A stretch of 46,848 bases of DNA from assembly GCA_034002745.1 (NCBI GenBank), contig JAVEZY010000019.1:1-46848 (forward strand), written 5' to 3'. Position 1 is the first letter of the stretch. Every line of letters begins with the position of its first letter. The stretch comes from JAITWN01 sp034002745 (GTDB taxonomy: Bacteria; Pseudomonadota; Gammaproteobacteria; SZUA-140). Positions 1 through 7,608 of the stretch are shown one piece after another. The notes below the pieces were generated by a model that saw only the letters and a program-made list of their open reading frames with translations, searched no databases and was not told where the DNA came from. A program made the translations under genes and the position numbers.

Positions 1-233
1 AGATCGCCACCCGCGGCATCACCGTGAACGTGGTGGCGCCCGGTTTCATCGATACCGACATGACGCGCGGCCTCGGCGATGCGCAGCACGAGCATCTCCT
101 GCAGCAGATCCCGGCGGGCCGGCTTGGCCGTCCGGAAGAGGTCGCTGCCTGCGTCGGGTTCCTTGCTTCGCCGGTCGCCAGCTACATCACCGGCGAAACG
201 ATACACGTGAACGGCGGAATGTACATGGCTTAA
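1..233 (+). CDS. fabG: 3-oxoacyl-ACP reductase FabG, C-terminal part (cut by window edge)
   Basis: The window opens inside this gene and only the last 77 or so codons are present. The translation shows the short-chain dehydrogenase C-terminal core: NVVAPGFIDTDMT, followed by GRLGRPEEVA and the terminal SYITGETIHVNGGMYM, which is the classic FabG ending. FabG reduces 3-oxoacyl-ACP to 3-hydroxyacyl-ACP with NADPH in type II fatty acid synthesis in the cytoplasm. The catalytic Ser-Tyr-Lys lies upstream of the window and cannot be checked. The assignment to FabG rather than another short-chain dehydrogenase rests on the tail motif and on acpP and fabF following directly. Confidence 0.93.
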   Translation, partial: IATRGITVNVVAPGFIDTDMTRGLGDAQHEHLLQQIPAGRLGRPEEVAACVGFLASPVASYITGETIHVNGGMYMA

Positions 234-380
234 GTGGTTATTTTCTGGGACCTATTGTAGAATCCGGACGCCCTGCCGGCAGGCGCTGATTTATCTGGCG
301 TCCCTTGCAGGTTTTAAATAAAATACCCGCTTCGCAGCCACTTGCTGCAAGCGTATTTCTCGAGGGAGGAAATCGGTACC

Positions 381-623
381 ATGAGCGATAGCATCGAAGA
401 ACGCGTCAAGAAGATCGTTGTTGAACAGTTGGGGGTCAAGGAAGAGGAAGTCACTCGCGAAGCCTCCTTCGTTGACGATCTCGGCGCCGATTCGCTGGAC
501 ACCGTCGAACTGGTGATGGCTCTTGAAGAAGAGTTCGAGTGTGAAATTCCCGACGAAGAAGCGGAGAAGATCACCACCGTCCAGCAGGCAATCGACTTCA
601 TTACTTCGAACAAGCAGGCCTGA
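381..623 (+). CDS. acpP: Acyl carrier protein AcpP
   Basis: This is an 80-residue acidic protein of normal AcpP length. The start MSDSIEERVKK was chosen over an upstream in-frame ATG at 342 because a strong ribosome site (gagggagga, 362-370) sits just before 381 and because AcpP proteins begin this way. The phosphopantetheine attachment serine is Ser38 in the motif GADSLDTVELVMALEEEF. AcpP carries growing acyl chains as thioesters in fatty acid synthesis and also serves lipid A and lipoate pathways. It lies about 150 bp after fabG and 240 bp before fabF, and that second gap holds a strong hairpin, so its expression can be set apart from fabF. Confidence 0.98.
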   Translation: MSDSIEERVKKIVVEQLGVKEEEVTREASFVDDLGADSLDTVELVMALEEEFECEIPDEEAEKITTVQQAIDFITSNKQA

Positions 624-746
624 TTGCGGCTTTCGGCCAGGCCGAGGGATCGGCGCTTTCAGGAGAGGCCACGACGGTGTCCCGTTCCGAATGGCCAACC
701 GCATTTCCGATCTCGCCCGTCCAACCGTTTTCGTTCCAACGACTTT

Positions 747-789
747 CCGCCGCATGTCCGCCGGGTTTGTGCCGGCACACATGCGGCGG
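747..789. other. Perfect 11-bp inverted repeat between acpP and fabF
   Basis: The arms CCGCCGCATGT (747-757) and ACATGCGGCGG (779-789) are perfect complements, and the loop contains a second small stem (GCCGG/CCGGC). No T-run follows, so it is not a textbook intrinsic terminator. It could instead act as a transcript-processing or 3'-end-protecting hairpin for the abundant acpP message. It is the only notable structure in the 239-bp acpP-fabF gap. Confidence 0.6.
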
Positions 790-862
790 GAATGCGGCTG
801 CGTTTGACGGTGTCGGACCTGTGCCCGGCATCAACGGCAACTGAAGAACGGTACTGCATACC

Positions 863-2101
863 ATGAAGAGACGCGTCGTCATCACCGGCCTGGGGATGGT
901 GAGTCCGGTCGGACTCAACGTCGAGGAGTCCTGGAAGAACATCCTGGCGGGCAGGAGCGGCATCGCTCCCATCACGCTGTTCGACACTTCCTCGTTCTCC
1001 ACGCGCTTTGGCGGCACGGTCAAGGATTTCGATGTCACGGCCTACATTTCGGCCAAGGACGCCCGCAAGATGGATCCGTTCATCCATTACGGCGTCGCCG
1101 CCGGCATGCAGGCGCTTGCCGACTCCGGACTCGAGGTCACCGACAGCAATGCCGATCGCATCGGCGTAGCGATCGGCTCGGGCATCGGCGGTCTGCCCGG
1201 CATCGAGAAGGGGCATGAAGCCTATCTGCAGGGCGGTCCGCGCAAGCTGTCGCCCTTCTTCGTCCCGAGCAACATCATCAACATGATCTCGGGCAACCTT
1301 TCGATTCAATGCGGCCTGCGCGGACCGAACATTGCGGTGGTCACCGCCTGCTCGACCGGCACGCACAACATCGGCGATGCGGCTCGCATCATCGAGTATG
1401 GAGATGCCGACGTCATGGTCGCGGGCGGCGCCGAGATGGCGACCTCGCCGACCGGCCTGGGCGGTTTCGCCGCGGCTCGCGCCCTGTCCACCCGCAACGA
1501 TGACCCCGCGGCCGCCAGTCGGCCCTGGGACGCCGATCGCGACGGCTTCGTGCTGAGCGATGGCGCCGGCGTGCTGGTGCTGGAGGAGTACGAGCATGCC
1601 CGCGCGCGTGGCGCGCGCATCTATGGCGAACTGATCGGTTACGGCATGAGCGGGGACGCCTATCACATGACCTCGCCGCCCGAGGACGGCAGCGGAGCGA
1701 GCCGTTGCATGCTCAACGCGCTGCGCAATGCCGGCATCGCGGCCGATGCCGTGGACTACGTCAATGCGCATGGCACTTCGACGCCCGCGGGCGATCGCGC
1801 GGAAACCATCGCCCTCAAGGCGGCATTCGGCGATCACGCCTATCGCGTTGCGATCAGTTCGACCAAGTCCATGACCGGACACCTGCTCGGCGCGGCGGGC
1901 GGCATCGAGGCCATATTTTCGATCCTGGCGATTCGAGATCAGGTCGCACCGCCGACGATCAATCTGAACACTCCCGATCCCGAGTGCGACCTGGACTACG
2001 TTCCCAATCAGGCTCGCGAAATGAAGATCGACGTCGCCATGTCCAACTCATTCGGCTTCGGCGGCACCAACGGCACTCTGGTGTTCAGCCGGCTGCGCTG
2101 A
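863..2101 (+). CDS. fabF: 3-oxoacyl-ACP synthase II (FabF)
   Basis: This 412-residue thiolase-fold condensing enzyme has the normal FabF length. The nucleophile is Cys163 in TACSTGTHN. The two histidines of the decarboxylation site are in NAHGTSTPAGD (about residue 303) and in KSMTGHLLGAAGG (about residue 340). The C-terminal NSFGFGGTN loop is intact. FabF extends acyl-ACP with malonyl-ACP and is needed for cis-vaccenate and temperature adaptation in relatives. The gene starts at ATG 863 after a 240-bp gap from acpP and is followed after 23 bp by pabB. Confidence 0.97.
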   Translation: MKRRVVITGLGMVSPVGLNVEESWKNILAGRSGIAPITLFDTSSFSTRFGGTVKDFDVTAYISAKDARKMDPFIHYGVAAGMQALADSGLEVTDSNADRIGVAIGSGIGGLPGIEKGHEAYLQGGPRKLSPFFVPSNIINMISGNLSIQCGLRGPNIAVVTACSTGTHNIGDAARIIEYGDADVMVAGGAEMATSPTGLGGFAAARALSTRNDDPAAASRPWDADRDGFVLSDGAGVLVLEEYEHARARGARIYGELIGYGMSGDAYHMTSPPEDGSGASRCMLNALRNAGIAADAVDYVNAHGTSTPAGDRAETIALKAAFGDHAYRVAISSTKSMTGHLLGAAGGIEAIFSILAIRDQVAPPTINLNTPDPECDLDYVPNQAREMKIDVAMSNSFGFGGTNGTLVFSRLR

Positions 2102-2124
2102 ACGGCGGGCGGAGCCAGCCCGTC

Positions 2125-3492
2125 TTGTCCGCATCTCCCGATCTGCTCGCGCTGCACCGGCTCGATCCGGTTCGCTATCCCTGTCTGCTCGAGAGTGGAG
2201 GCGGGGAGCCGGCGCGAGCGCGTTTCGACATCCTGTTTGCCGCCAGCGGAGAGCACCTCGCGCTCCTTGCCGATGGCACGCTGCATGGCGACGGCATCGC
2301 GCCGGCGCCCGGCGGCCGATTCCTCGACACCCTCGATCAGTGGTGGAAGTCGCTGCGCCTGCCGCGGAATGAAGCGGAGGGTGAATGGCCTTTCCACGGC
2401 GGCTGGCTGGTGTTTCTCGGCTACGAACTCGCCGGCGAGATCGAGCCGCGTCTGCATGCCGCCTTCCGGGAAGCCTATGGCGAGGTGGTGCCGGGCGCCT
2501 TGCCGGTTGCCGATGCCCTGCGCTGTCCAGCCGCGATCATTCACGACCGTCTGCTTGGCAGCACGAGGGTGGTCGCCGAGCCCGGCCGCGAGGAATTGGC
2601 GCGGACGATGCGGGAGGATCTGCGGCGGGCGGCGCCGATTGCCGGCCAGTCGGCGATTCGCGTCGAAGAAATCAGGGAAGACGATGCGGATCGCTTCACC
2701 GCGGGCGTGCGGCAGGTTCGCCGGCACATCTCGGCAGGCGATGTCTTTCAGGTCAATCTTTCGCGGGAATGGCGCGCCGTCCTGCGGGGCGAGGCGGACG
2801 ATGCGGATATCTACGCCCGCTTGCGGCGCTGCAACCCCGGCCCATTCGCGGCACTCGCGCGCCTCGGCGAAGCAACACTGCTCAGTTCCTCGCCCGAGCG
2901 GCTGTTCAGCGTGCGTGATGGCGTGGTGGAAACGCGGCCCATCGCCGGCACCCATCCTCGCGGCCGCGACGCGGAGGAGGATCGCGCCCTGATCGATGCG
3001 CTGCTCGCGCATCCCAAGGAGCGGGCCGAACACATCATGCTCATCGATCTCGAGCGCAATGATCTCGGCCGCGTGTGCGTTCCCGGATCGGTCGTCGTCG
3101 ATGAGCTGATGACGGTCGAAACCTATGCCCATGTCCATCACATCGTGTCCAATGTGCGCGGACGATTGCGTGACGACACCACGCCCGGTCAGGTGATCGG
3201 CGCACTGTTTCCCGGGGGAACGATCACCGGCTGCCCCAAGGTCCGCTGCATGGAGATCATCGCCGCGCTGGAGCGGACTCCCCGCGGCGCCTATACCGGC
3301 GCACTCGGATATCTCGATCGCAACGGCGACATGGACTTCAATATCCTGATCCGCACCCTGGTACGGACGGACTCACGGATTTCGCTGCGCGCCGGCGCCG
3401 GCATCGTAGCCGATTCCGATGCGGAGCGGGAACTCGATGAAACGCGGGCCAAGGCGCGTGGCCTGTTGCGGGTGTTTTCCGATGCGGACTGA
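2125..3492 (+). CDS. pabB: Aminodeoxychorismate synthase component I (PabB)
   Basis: PabB amidates chorismate to 4-amino-4-deoxychorismate for folate synthesis, using ammonia from a PabA partner not seen here. The frame stays open far back into fabF, so the start must be internal. TTG 2125, preceded by a purine-rich ggcgggcggag, gives a 455-residue protein. The C-terminal chorismate-binding domain is clear: SSSPERLFS, RPIAGTHPRG, LIDLERNDLGR, GGTITGCPK and GAYTGALGY. The motif PIAGT has Ala where E. coli PabB has the lysine (PIKGT) that forms a covalent intermediate, so anthranilate synthase component TrpE is a formal alternative. The overlap with pabC, and no trpG-like gene nearby, favour PabB. 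Confidence 0.85.
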   Translation: MSASPDLLALHRLDPVRYPCLLESGGGEPARARFDILFAASGEHLALLADGTLHGDGIAPAPGGRFLDTLDQWWKSLRLPRNEAEGEWPFHGGWLVFLGYELAGEIEPRLHAAFREAYGEVVPGALPVADALRCPAAIIHDRLLGSTRVVAEPGREELARTMREDLRRAAPIAGQSAIRVEEIREDDADRFTAGVRQVRRHISAGDVFQVNLSREWRAVLRGEADDADIYARLRRCNPGPFAALARLGEATLLSSSPERLFSVRDGVVETRPIAGTHPRGRDAEEDRALIDALLAHPKERAEHIMLIDLERNDLGRVCVPGSVVVDELMTVETYAHVHHIVSNVRGRLRDDTTPGQVIGALFPGGTITGCPKVRCMEIIAALERTPRGAYTGALGYLDRNGDMDFNILIRTLVRTDSRISLRAGAGIVADSDAERELDETRAKARGLLRVFSDAD

Positions 3493-4375
3493 TCCAACGG
3501 CAGGCGAACTGCTCGGCGCGCTCATCGATGGCGGGCAGGGGACCGGCTGTGATGTCCGCGATCGCGGGCTACATTACGGAGACGGGCTGTTCGAGACGCT
3601 GGCGGTGCGCGAAGGCGCGATGCCGCTTTGGGACAGCCACATGCGCCGCCTCGCCGCCGGTTGCGCGGCCCTGCAGTTGCCGCTGCCGGACACCGCCCGG
3701 CTGCGTGCCGAGGCCGGCCGGCTGTGTGAGGGCATCGAGCGCGGCGTGCTGAAGCTGATATTGACCCGTGGCCCCGGTCCGCGCGGCTATCGCATCAACC
3801 ACGGCGCCGTACGCCCGACGCGGCTCCTGCTGCTCTACCGTCCGCCGGTGTGGAGCGAGGCATGGTGGCGCGATGGGGTGGCGGTACGCCTGTGCACGAT
3901 GCGTCTTGGCAGCAATCCGGCGCTCGCCGGAATCAAGCATCTCAATCGCCTCGAGCAGGTGCTTGCCCGCGACGAGTGGACCGATCCCGGAATCTTCGAG
4001 GGTCTGATGATGAATCGCGAAGGGCGGATCGTCGACGGCACGATGAGCAACGTCTTCCTGTGCCGCGGCACGGAGCTGCGCACGCCGGCGGTAAGCGAAT
4101 GCGGCGTGGCCGGGGTCATGCGCGAGAAGGTGCGGAAGCTGGCGCGGGAGTCGGGGCTGCGGATGGAAGAGGGCTGTGTCGCCCCGGAAGATCTGGCCAG
4201 CGCTGATGAGGTATTCCTCAGCAACGCGCTCTTCGGCGTGCTGCCGGTATCGCGGGTCGGCAGCGGGCCGATTCGTGCGCCGGGACCGATCGCCCTGCGC
4301 TTCGCCCGCGCCCTGGCCCCGTTCACGCTCGCGCCCGCGCTGGGCTCCGGCAATGACGGAGAGGAGCTTCCATGA
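3482..4375 (+). CDS. pabC: 4-amino-4-deoxychorismate lyase (PabC)
   Basis: PabC is a fold-type IV PLP enzyme that splits aminodeoxychorismate into p-aminobenzoate and pyruvate, the step after PabB. The 297-residue protein shows DRGLHYGDGLFET near the N terminus, the PLP lysine in GIKHLNRLEQ (around residue 150), and the cofactor-phosphate part GTMSNVFL. The start ATG 3482 overlaps the end of pabB by 11 bp, and its stop overlaps the mltG start (ATGA). An earlier in-frame ATG at 3419 lies within pabB and is less likely. D-amino acid or branched-chain aminotransferases share the fold, but the context fits PabC. Confidence 0.92.
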   Translation: MRTDPTAGELLGALIDGGQGTGCDVRDRGLHYGDGLFETLAVREGAMPLWDSHMRRLAAGCAALQLPLPDTARLRAEAGRLCEGIERGVLKLILTRGPGPRGYRINHGAVRPTRLLLLYRPPVWSEAWWRDGVAVRLCTMRLGSNPALAGIKHLNRLEQVLARDEWTDPGIFEGLMMNREGRIVDGTMSNVFLCRGTELRTPAVSECGVAGVMREKVRKLARESGLRMEEGCVAPEDLASADEVFLSNALFGVLPVSRVGSGPIRAPGPIALRFARALAPFTLAPALGSGNDGEELP

Positions 4376-5409
4376 GCGTCCGCGGTTTCAGCGCGAGCCG
4401 GATCCTGGGCGCCGTGATCCTCGCCGGCAGCTTCGCGCTCGGCTGGCTGCTGATGGACTTTCAGAGCTTCCTGAACACGCCCTTGCGCGGAATCGACGAA
4501 CCGCGCAGCTATGTCGTCGCACCCGGCGCGGGTCTGATCGCGGTAAGCCGCGACCTGGCGGCGCGTGGCCACCTGGAGAATCCCCGCTTCCTGGTCTGGT
4601 ATGCGCGCTGGCGCGGCGGTGCGGACAGCATCGTGGCGGGGGAGTACCAATTGCGTCCCGGGATGCTGCCGGCCGAGCTGCTCGACCAGCTGACGCGCGG
4701 GGAGGTGATGCGCTACACGCTCACCGTCCCCGAAGGCTGGACCTTCCGCCAGCTCCTGACAGCGGTCCAGCGGCACGACAAGATCACATCCCTGCTCCCG
4801 CCCGGACTGAGCGACGAGGCGATCATGGCGGAACTCGGGTATCCGGGCGAGCATCCGGAAGGCCGGTTCTTTCCCGACACCTACCAGTTCATTTCCGGCA
4901 CCAGCGATGTCACCCTGTTGCAGCGCGCTCACGAAGCCATGGAAATCCGTCTGCAACATGCCTGGTCGCAGCGCACGCCGGATCTTCCGCTCGCCACGCC
5001 CTATGAGGCGCTCATCCTGGCTTCGATCATCGAGAAGGAGACCGGCGCGCCGGAGGAACGGGAGCGCATCGCGGGCGTCTTCATCCGCAGGCTGAAGCTG
5101 AACATGCGTCTGCAGACCGATCCCACGGTGATCTACGGACTGGGCGAGGAATATGGCGGACGTCTGCGCACCCGCGACCTGCGCCGCGACACGCCCTACA
5201 ATACCTACACCCGCCGCGGCCTGCCGCCGACGCCGATCGCGCTGCCCGGCGCCGAATCGCTGATGGCCGCCGTGAATCCGCAGGACGGAGATGAGATATT
5301 CTTCGTATCCCGCGGAGATGGAACCCATTATTTCTCAAGTACGCTGGAGACGCACGAACGGGCCGTGCGCAAGTATCAGCTCGGCATGTCCGACGAGGTG
5401 CTGCCATGA
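4372..5409 (+). CDS. mltG: Endolytic murein transglycosylase MltG (YceG)
   Basis: MltG is an inner-membrane lytic transglycosylase that cuts nascent glycan strands and is thought to set their length. The 345-residue product begins with a membrane anchor (about residues 9-25, ILGAVILAGSFALGWLLM), followed by a LysM-like region and the YceG catalytic domain. The catalytic Glu lies in ASIIEKETGAPEERERIAGVF, followed by LQTDPTVIYG and PYNTYTRRGLPPTPI, all family signatures. It is coupled by 4-bp overlaps to pabC before it and tmk after it. Confidence 0.96.
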   Translation: MSVRGFSASRILGAVILAGSFALGWLLMDFQSFLNTPLRGIDEPRSYVVAPGAGLIAVSRDLAARGHLENPRFLVWYARWRGGADSIVAGEYQLRPGMLPAELLDQLTRGEVMRYTLTVPEGWTFRQLLTAVQRHDKITSLLPPGLSDEAIMAELGYPGEHPEGRFFPDTYQFISGTSDVTLLQRAHEAMEIRLQHAWSQRTPDLPLATPYEALILASIIEKETGAPEERERIAGVFIRRLKLNMRLQTDPTVIYGLGEEYGGRLRTRDLRRDTPYNTYTRRGLPPTPIALPGAESLMAAVNPQDGDEIFFVSRGDGTHYFSSTLETHERAVRKYQLGMSDEVLP

Positions 5410-6059
5410 AAACATCCGGAACCGCCAATCCACGTTTCATTACCGTGGAAGGAGTGGAGGGGGCGGGCAAGAGCAGCAATCTGCGCTTCATCCGCGAACT
5501 GCTCGAACGCGGGGGACGGGAGGTGATCACCACCCGTGAGCCGGGCGGTACCGTGCTCAGCGAGCAGATCCGCGACCTGCTGCTCGAACAGCGGACCGAG
5601 GGCATGGCGCCGGATACCGAACTGCTGCTCATGTTCGCGGCCAGGGCCGAGCATCTGGATCGGTTGATCCGGCCAGCGCTGGCGGCGGGCAAGTGGGTGC
5701 TCTGCGACCGCTTCACCGATGCCAGCTTTGCCTACCAGGGCGGCGGTCGTGGCATCGATGCGGCGCGCATTGCCCAGCTCGCGCAGTGGGTGCACGGCGA
5801 TTTCGCGCCCGGCCTCACCCTGCTGCTCGATCTGCCTGTCGAACAGGGCCTGACCCGGGCGGGAGAGCGGGCCGAGCCGGACCGCTTCGAGCGCGAGCGC
5901 GGCGAATTCTTCGAACGCGTGCGAGCGCGCTATCTCGATCTCGCCGCCAGGGATCCCAGGCGTTTCCGGGTGATAGACGCTGCGGCGCCCCTGGAAGCGG
6001 TGCAGGACCAACTCAGGGAGGTGCTCGAAGATTGGCTGAGCGCGAATCCAGCGGCCTGA
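5406..6059 (+). CDS. tmk: Thymidylate kinase
   Basis: Thymidylate kinase phosphorylates dTMP to dTDP, an essential step in dTTP supply. The 217-residue protein has the P-loop GVEGAGKSSN near its start, TREPGGT, the DR motif CDRFTDASFAYQGGGRG that binds nucleotide, and a LID segment around RAGERAEPDRFERE. Length and motifs are normal. It overlaps mltG by 4 bp, and its last 28 bp overlap the predicted TTG start of holB. Confidence 0.97.
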   Translation: MKTSGTANPRFITVEGVEGAGKSSNLRFIRELLERGGREVITTREPGGTVLSEQIRDLLLEQRTEGMAPDTELLLMFAARAEHLDRLIRPALAAGKWVLCDRFTDASFAYQGGGRGIDAARIAQLAQWVHGDFAPGLTLLLDLPVEQGLTRAGERAEPDRFERERGEFFERVRARYLDLAARDPRRFRVIDAAAPLEAVQDQLREVLEDWLSANPAA

Positions 6060-7069
6060 ACGAACCGCTGCCCTGGCAGGGCGATCTGTGGGCGCGGGTG
6101 CGGGCAGCGGCCGATGCCGGCCGCATGCCGCATGCCTACCTGATCCACGGACCGGCCGGACTCGGCAAGGCGCACTTTGCGCGCATGTTGGCCGAGGGTC
6201 TGCTGTGCCGGAAGGCGGACCGCGGCATGGCCTGCGGCAACTGCGATGCCTGTACGCTGCTGCGCGCCGACTCCCATCCCGATCTGTACTGGTGCGAACC
6301 GGCAGCCGATGGTCGCCCTGACCGCGATAAAGGCAGCATTGGCGTCGATCAGGTCCGGGATCTGTGTCACTTCCTCAGTCTGACGCCTCATCGGCAGGGC
6401 GGCCGGAGAATCGTCGTCATTCGCGATGCGCATCGGATGAATATCAATGCGGCCAATGCCTTGCTGAAGACTCTTGAGGAGCCGATGGAGAGCGGTCTGC
6501 TGCTTCTGGTGACCGAACATCCGAGTCGTCTGCCGGCCACCGTGATCAGCCGCTGCCAGCGGCTGCGTTGCGTGCCGCCTGCCAGCGATTCCGCCGTGTC
6601 ATGGCTGGCGGAGCGGTGTCCCGAGGGCGCCGATCCCCTGCTGCTGCTGGCGCTGACCGGGGGCAGTCCGCTCGCCGCCGCCGAACTGGCGGGCAAGGAG
6701 GGCCTGGCCCGGCGGGAAGCGATGCTCGGCGAGCTCGAGGACCTTGCCCAGGGGCGCTCCGATCCGGTCAGTATCGCCGCCGGCTGGTTAAAGTTCGGAG
6801 CCCGCGAATCGCTATATTGGCTATACCATTGGCTGGCCGACATGCTCCGGCTGGATGCGGGCTCGACTCCGGCCCATATCGCCGGCGCCGGCTGCGAAGA
6901 GCGCCTGCGGCGCCTGGCTCGGGCGATTCCGGCCGATGAGCTGCACCGAACCCTGCGGCAGACGGAGAAGGCCCTGCGCCTCGTCGAGGGACAGAGCAAT
7001 GCCCAGCTGCTCCTGGAGGATGTGCTCATCGCCTGGTCGGCGGCAGCGGGGCGGATCGCCCCGCGGTGA
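6032..7069 (+). CDS. holB: DNA polymerase III delta' subunit (HolB)
   Basis: HolB is the delta' subunit of the clamp loader. The frame is open well back into tmk. TTG 6032 is chosen because agggaggtg (6013-6021) sits at good spacing, giving 345 residues, close to the usual size. The AAA+ part shows a degenerate P-loop GPAGLGKAHF, a four-cysteine zinc site (LLCRK...CGNCDAC, about residues 58-74), HRMNINAANALLKTLEEP and the SRCQRL arginine-finger region, followed by the C-terminal collar domain. It belongs to the mltG-tmk-holB-PilZ run. Confidence 0.93.
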   Translation: MAERESSGLNEPLPWQGDLWARVRAAADAGRMPHAYLIHGPAGLGKAHFARMLAEGLLCRKADRGMACGNCDACTLLRADSHPDLYWCEPAADGRPDRDKGSIGVDQVRDLCHFLSLTPHRQGGRRIVVIRDAHRMNINAANALLKTLEEPMESGLLLLVTEHPSRLPATVISRCQRLRCVPPASDSAVSWLAERCPEGADPLLLLALTGGSPLAAAELAGKEGLARREAMLGELEDLAQGRSDPVSIAAGWLKFGARESLYWLYHWLADMLRLDAGSTPAHIAGAGCEERLRRLARAIPADELHRTLRQTEKALRLVEGQSNAQLLLEDVLIAWSAAAGRIAPR

Positions 7070-7120
7070 TGGAGCGCCAGGCGTTCCGATTCGATTCCTG
7101 ATGAGGTATGTATCGCAACC

Positions 7121-7504
7121 ATGAGCGAGGACAAGGCAAACGGAGCGGGGACACCACCCGCAAGCGGCGCGCGCCAGGGTATCCTCTCTCTCGCCATCAA
7201 GGATAAGGGTTCGCTTTATTCCGCATACATTCCCTTCCTCAAGGGCGGCGGCATCTTCATTCCGACCGGCAAGCAGTACGAGTTGGGCGACGAAGTCTTC
7301 ATTCTGCTCACCCTCATGGAAGAGACCGAGAAACTTCCGGTGGTCGGTCGGGTCGCGTGGATCAATCCCAAGGATGCCCAGGGTCACTTCGTGCCAGGCA
7401 TCGGCGTCCAGTTCACCGACAAGGACGGGGACGTGGTGCGCAACAAGATCGAGACCTATCTGGCCGGCGCACTCAAGTCGGACCGCATGACCCATACCAT
7501 GTAG
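7121..7504 (+). CDS. PilZ-domain protein (type IV pilus-linked)
   Basis: This 127-residue protein consists almost wholly of a PilZ domain: GILSLAIKDKGSLYSAYIPF, GGGIFIPTGKQYELGDEVFILLTL, VVGRVAWINPK and PGIGVQFTD. It lacks the N-terminal RxxxR half of the cyclic-di-GMP motif, as do the founding PilZ proteins of Pseudomonas and Xanthomonas, which work in pilus assembly and do not bind c-di-GMP. The position after holB is conserved in many Gammaproteobacteria. The start at ATG 7121 leaves 51 bp after holB. Confidence 0.9.
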   Translation: MSEDKANGAGTPPASGARQGILSLAIKDKGSLYSAYIPFLKGGGIFIPTGKQYELGDEVFILLTLMEETEKLPVVGRVAWINPKDAQGHFVPGIGVQFTDKDGDVVRNKIETYLAGALKSDRMTHTM

Positions 7505-7608
7505 TTCCGGAGCGCCGGGCTCCTCGAGCCAGTTGGACGGCCCGGACCGCGCCCGATACAATCGGGTGAACCTGTCCACTCCCCGACCTTCGGCTGTCCG
7601 CAGCGATC

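Noticed and set aside
659..1882. Long minus-strand open frame (407 codons) opposite fabF
   Set aside because: It is the antisense shadow of a GC-rich gene with strong codon bias; its translation is Arg/Gly/Asp-rich without any domain. The same applies to 8641-10224, 19506-20498 and 42937-44652.
1705..2124. Upstream extension of the pabB frame inside fabF
   Set aside because: The translation there is low-complexity His/Arg-rich and unrelated to PabB; the PabB-like sequence starts after the TTG at 2125.
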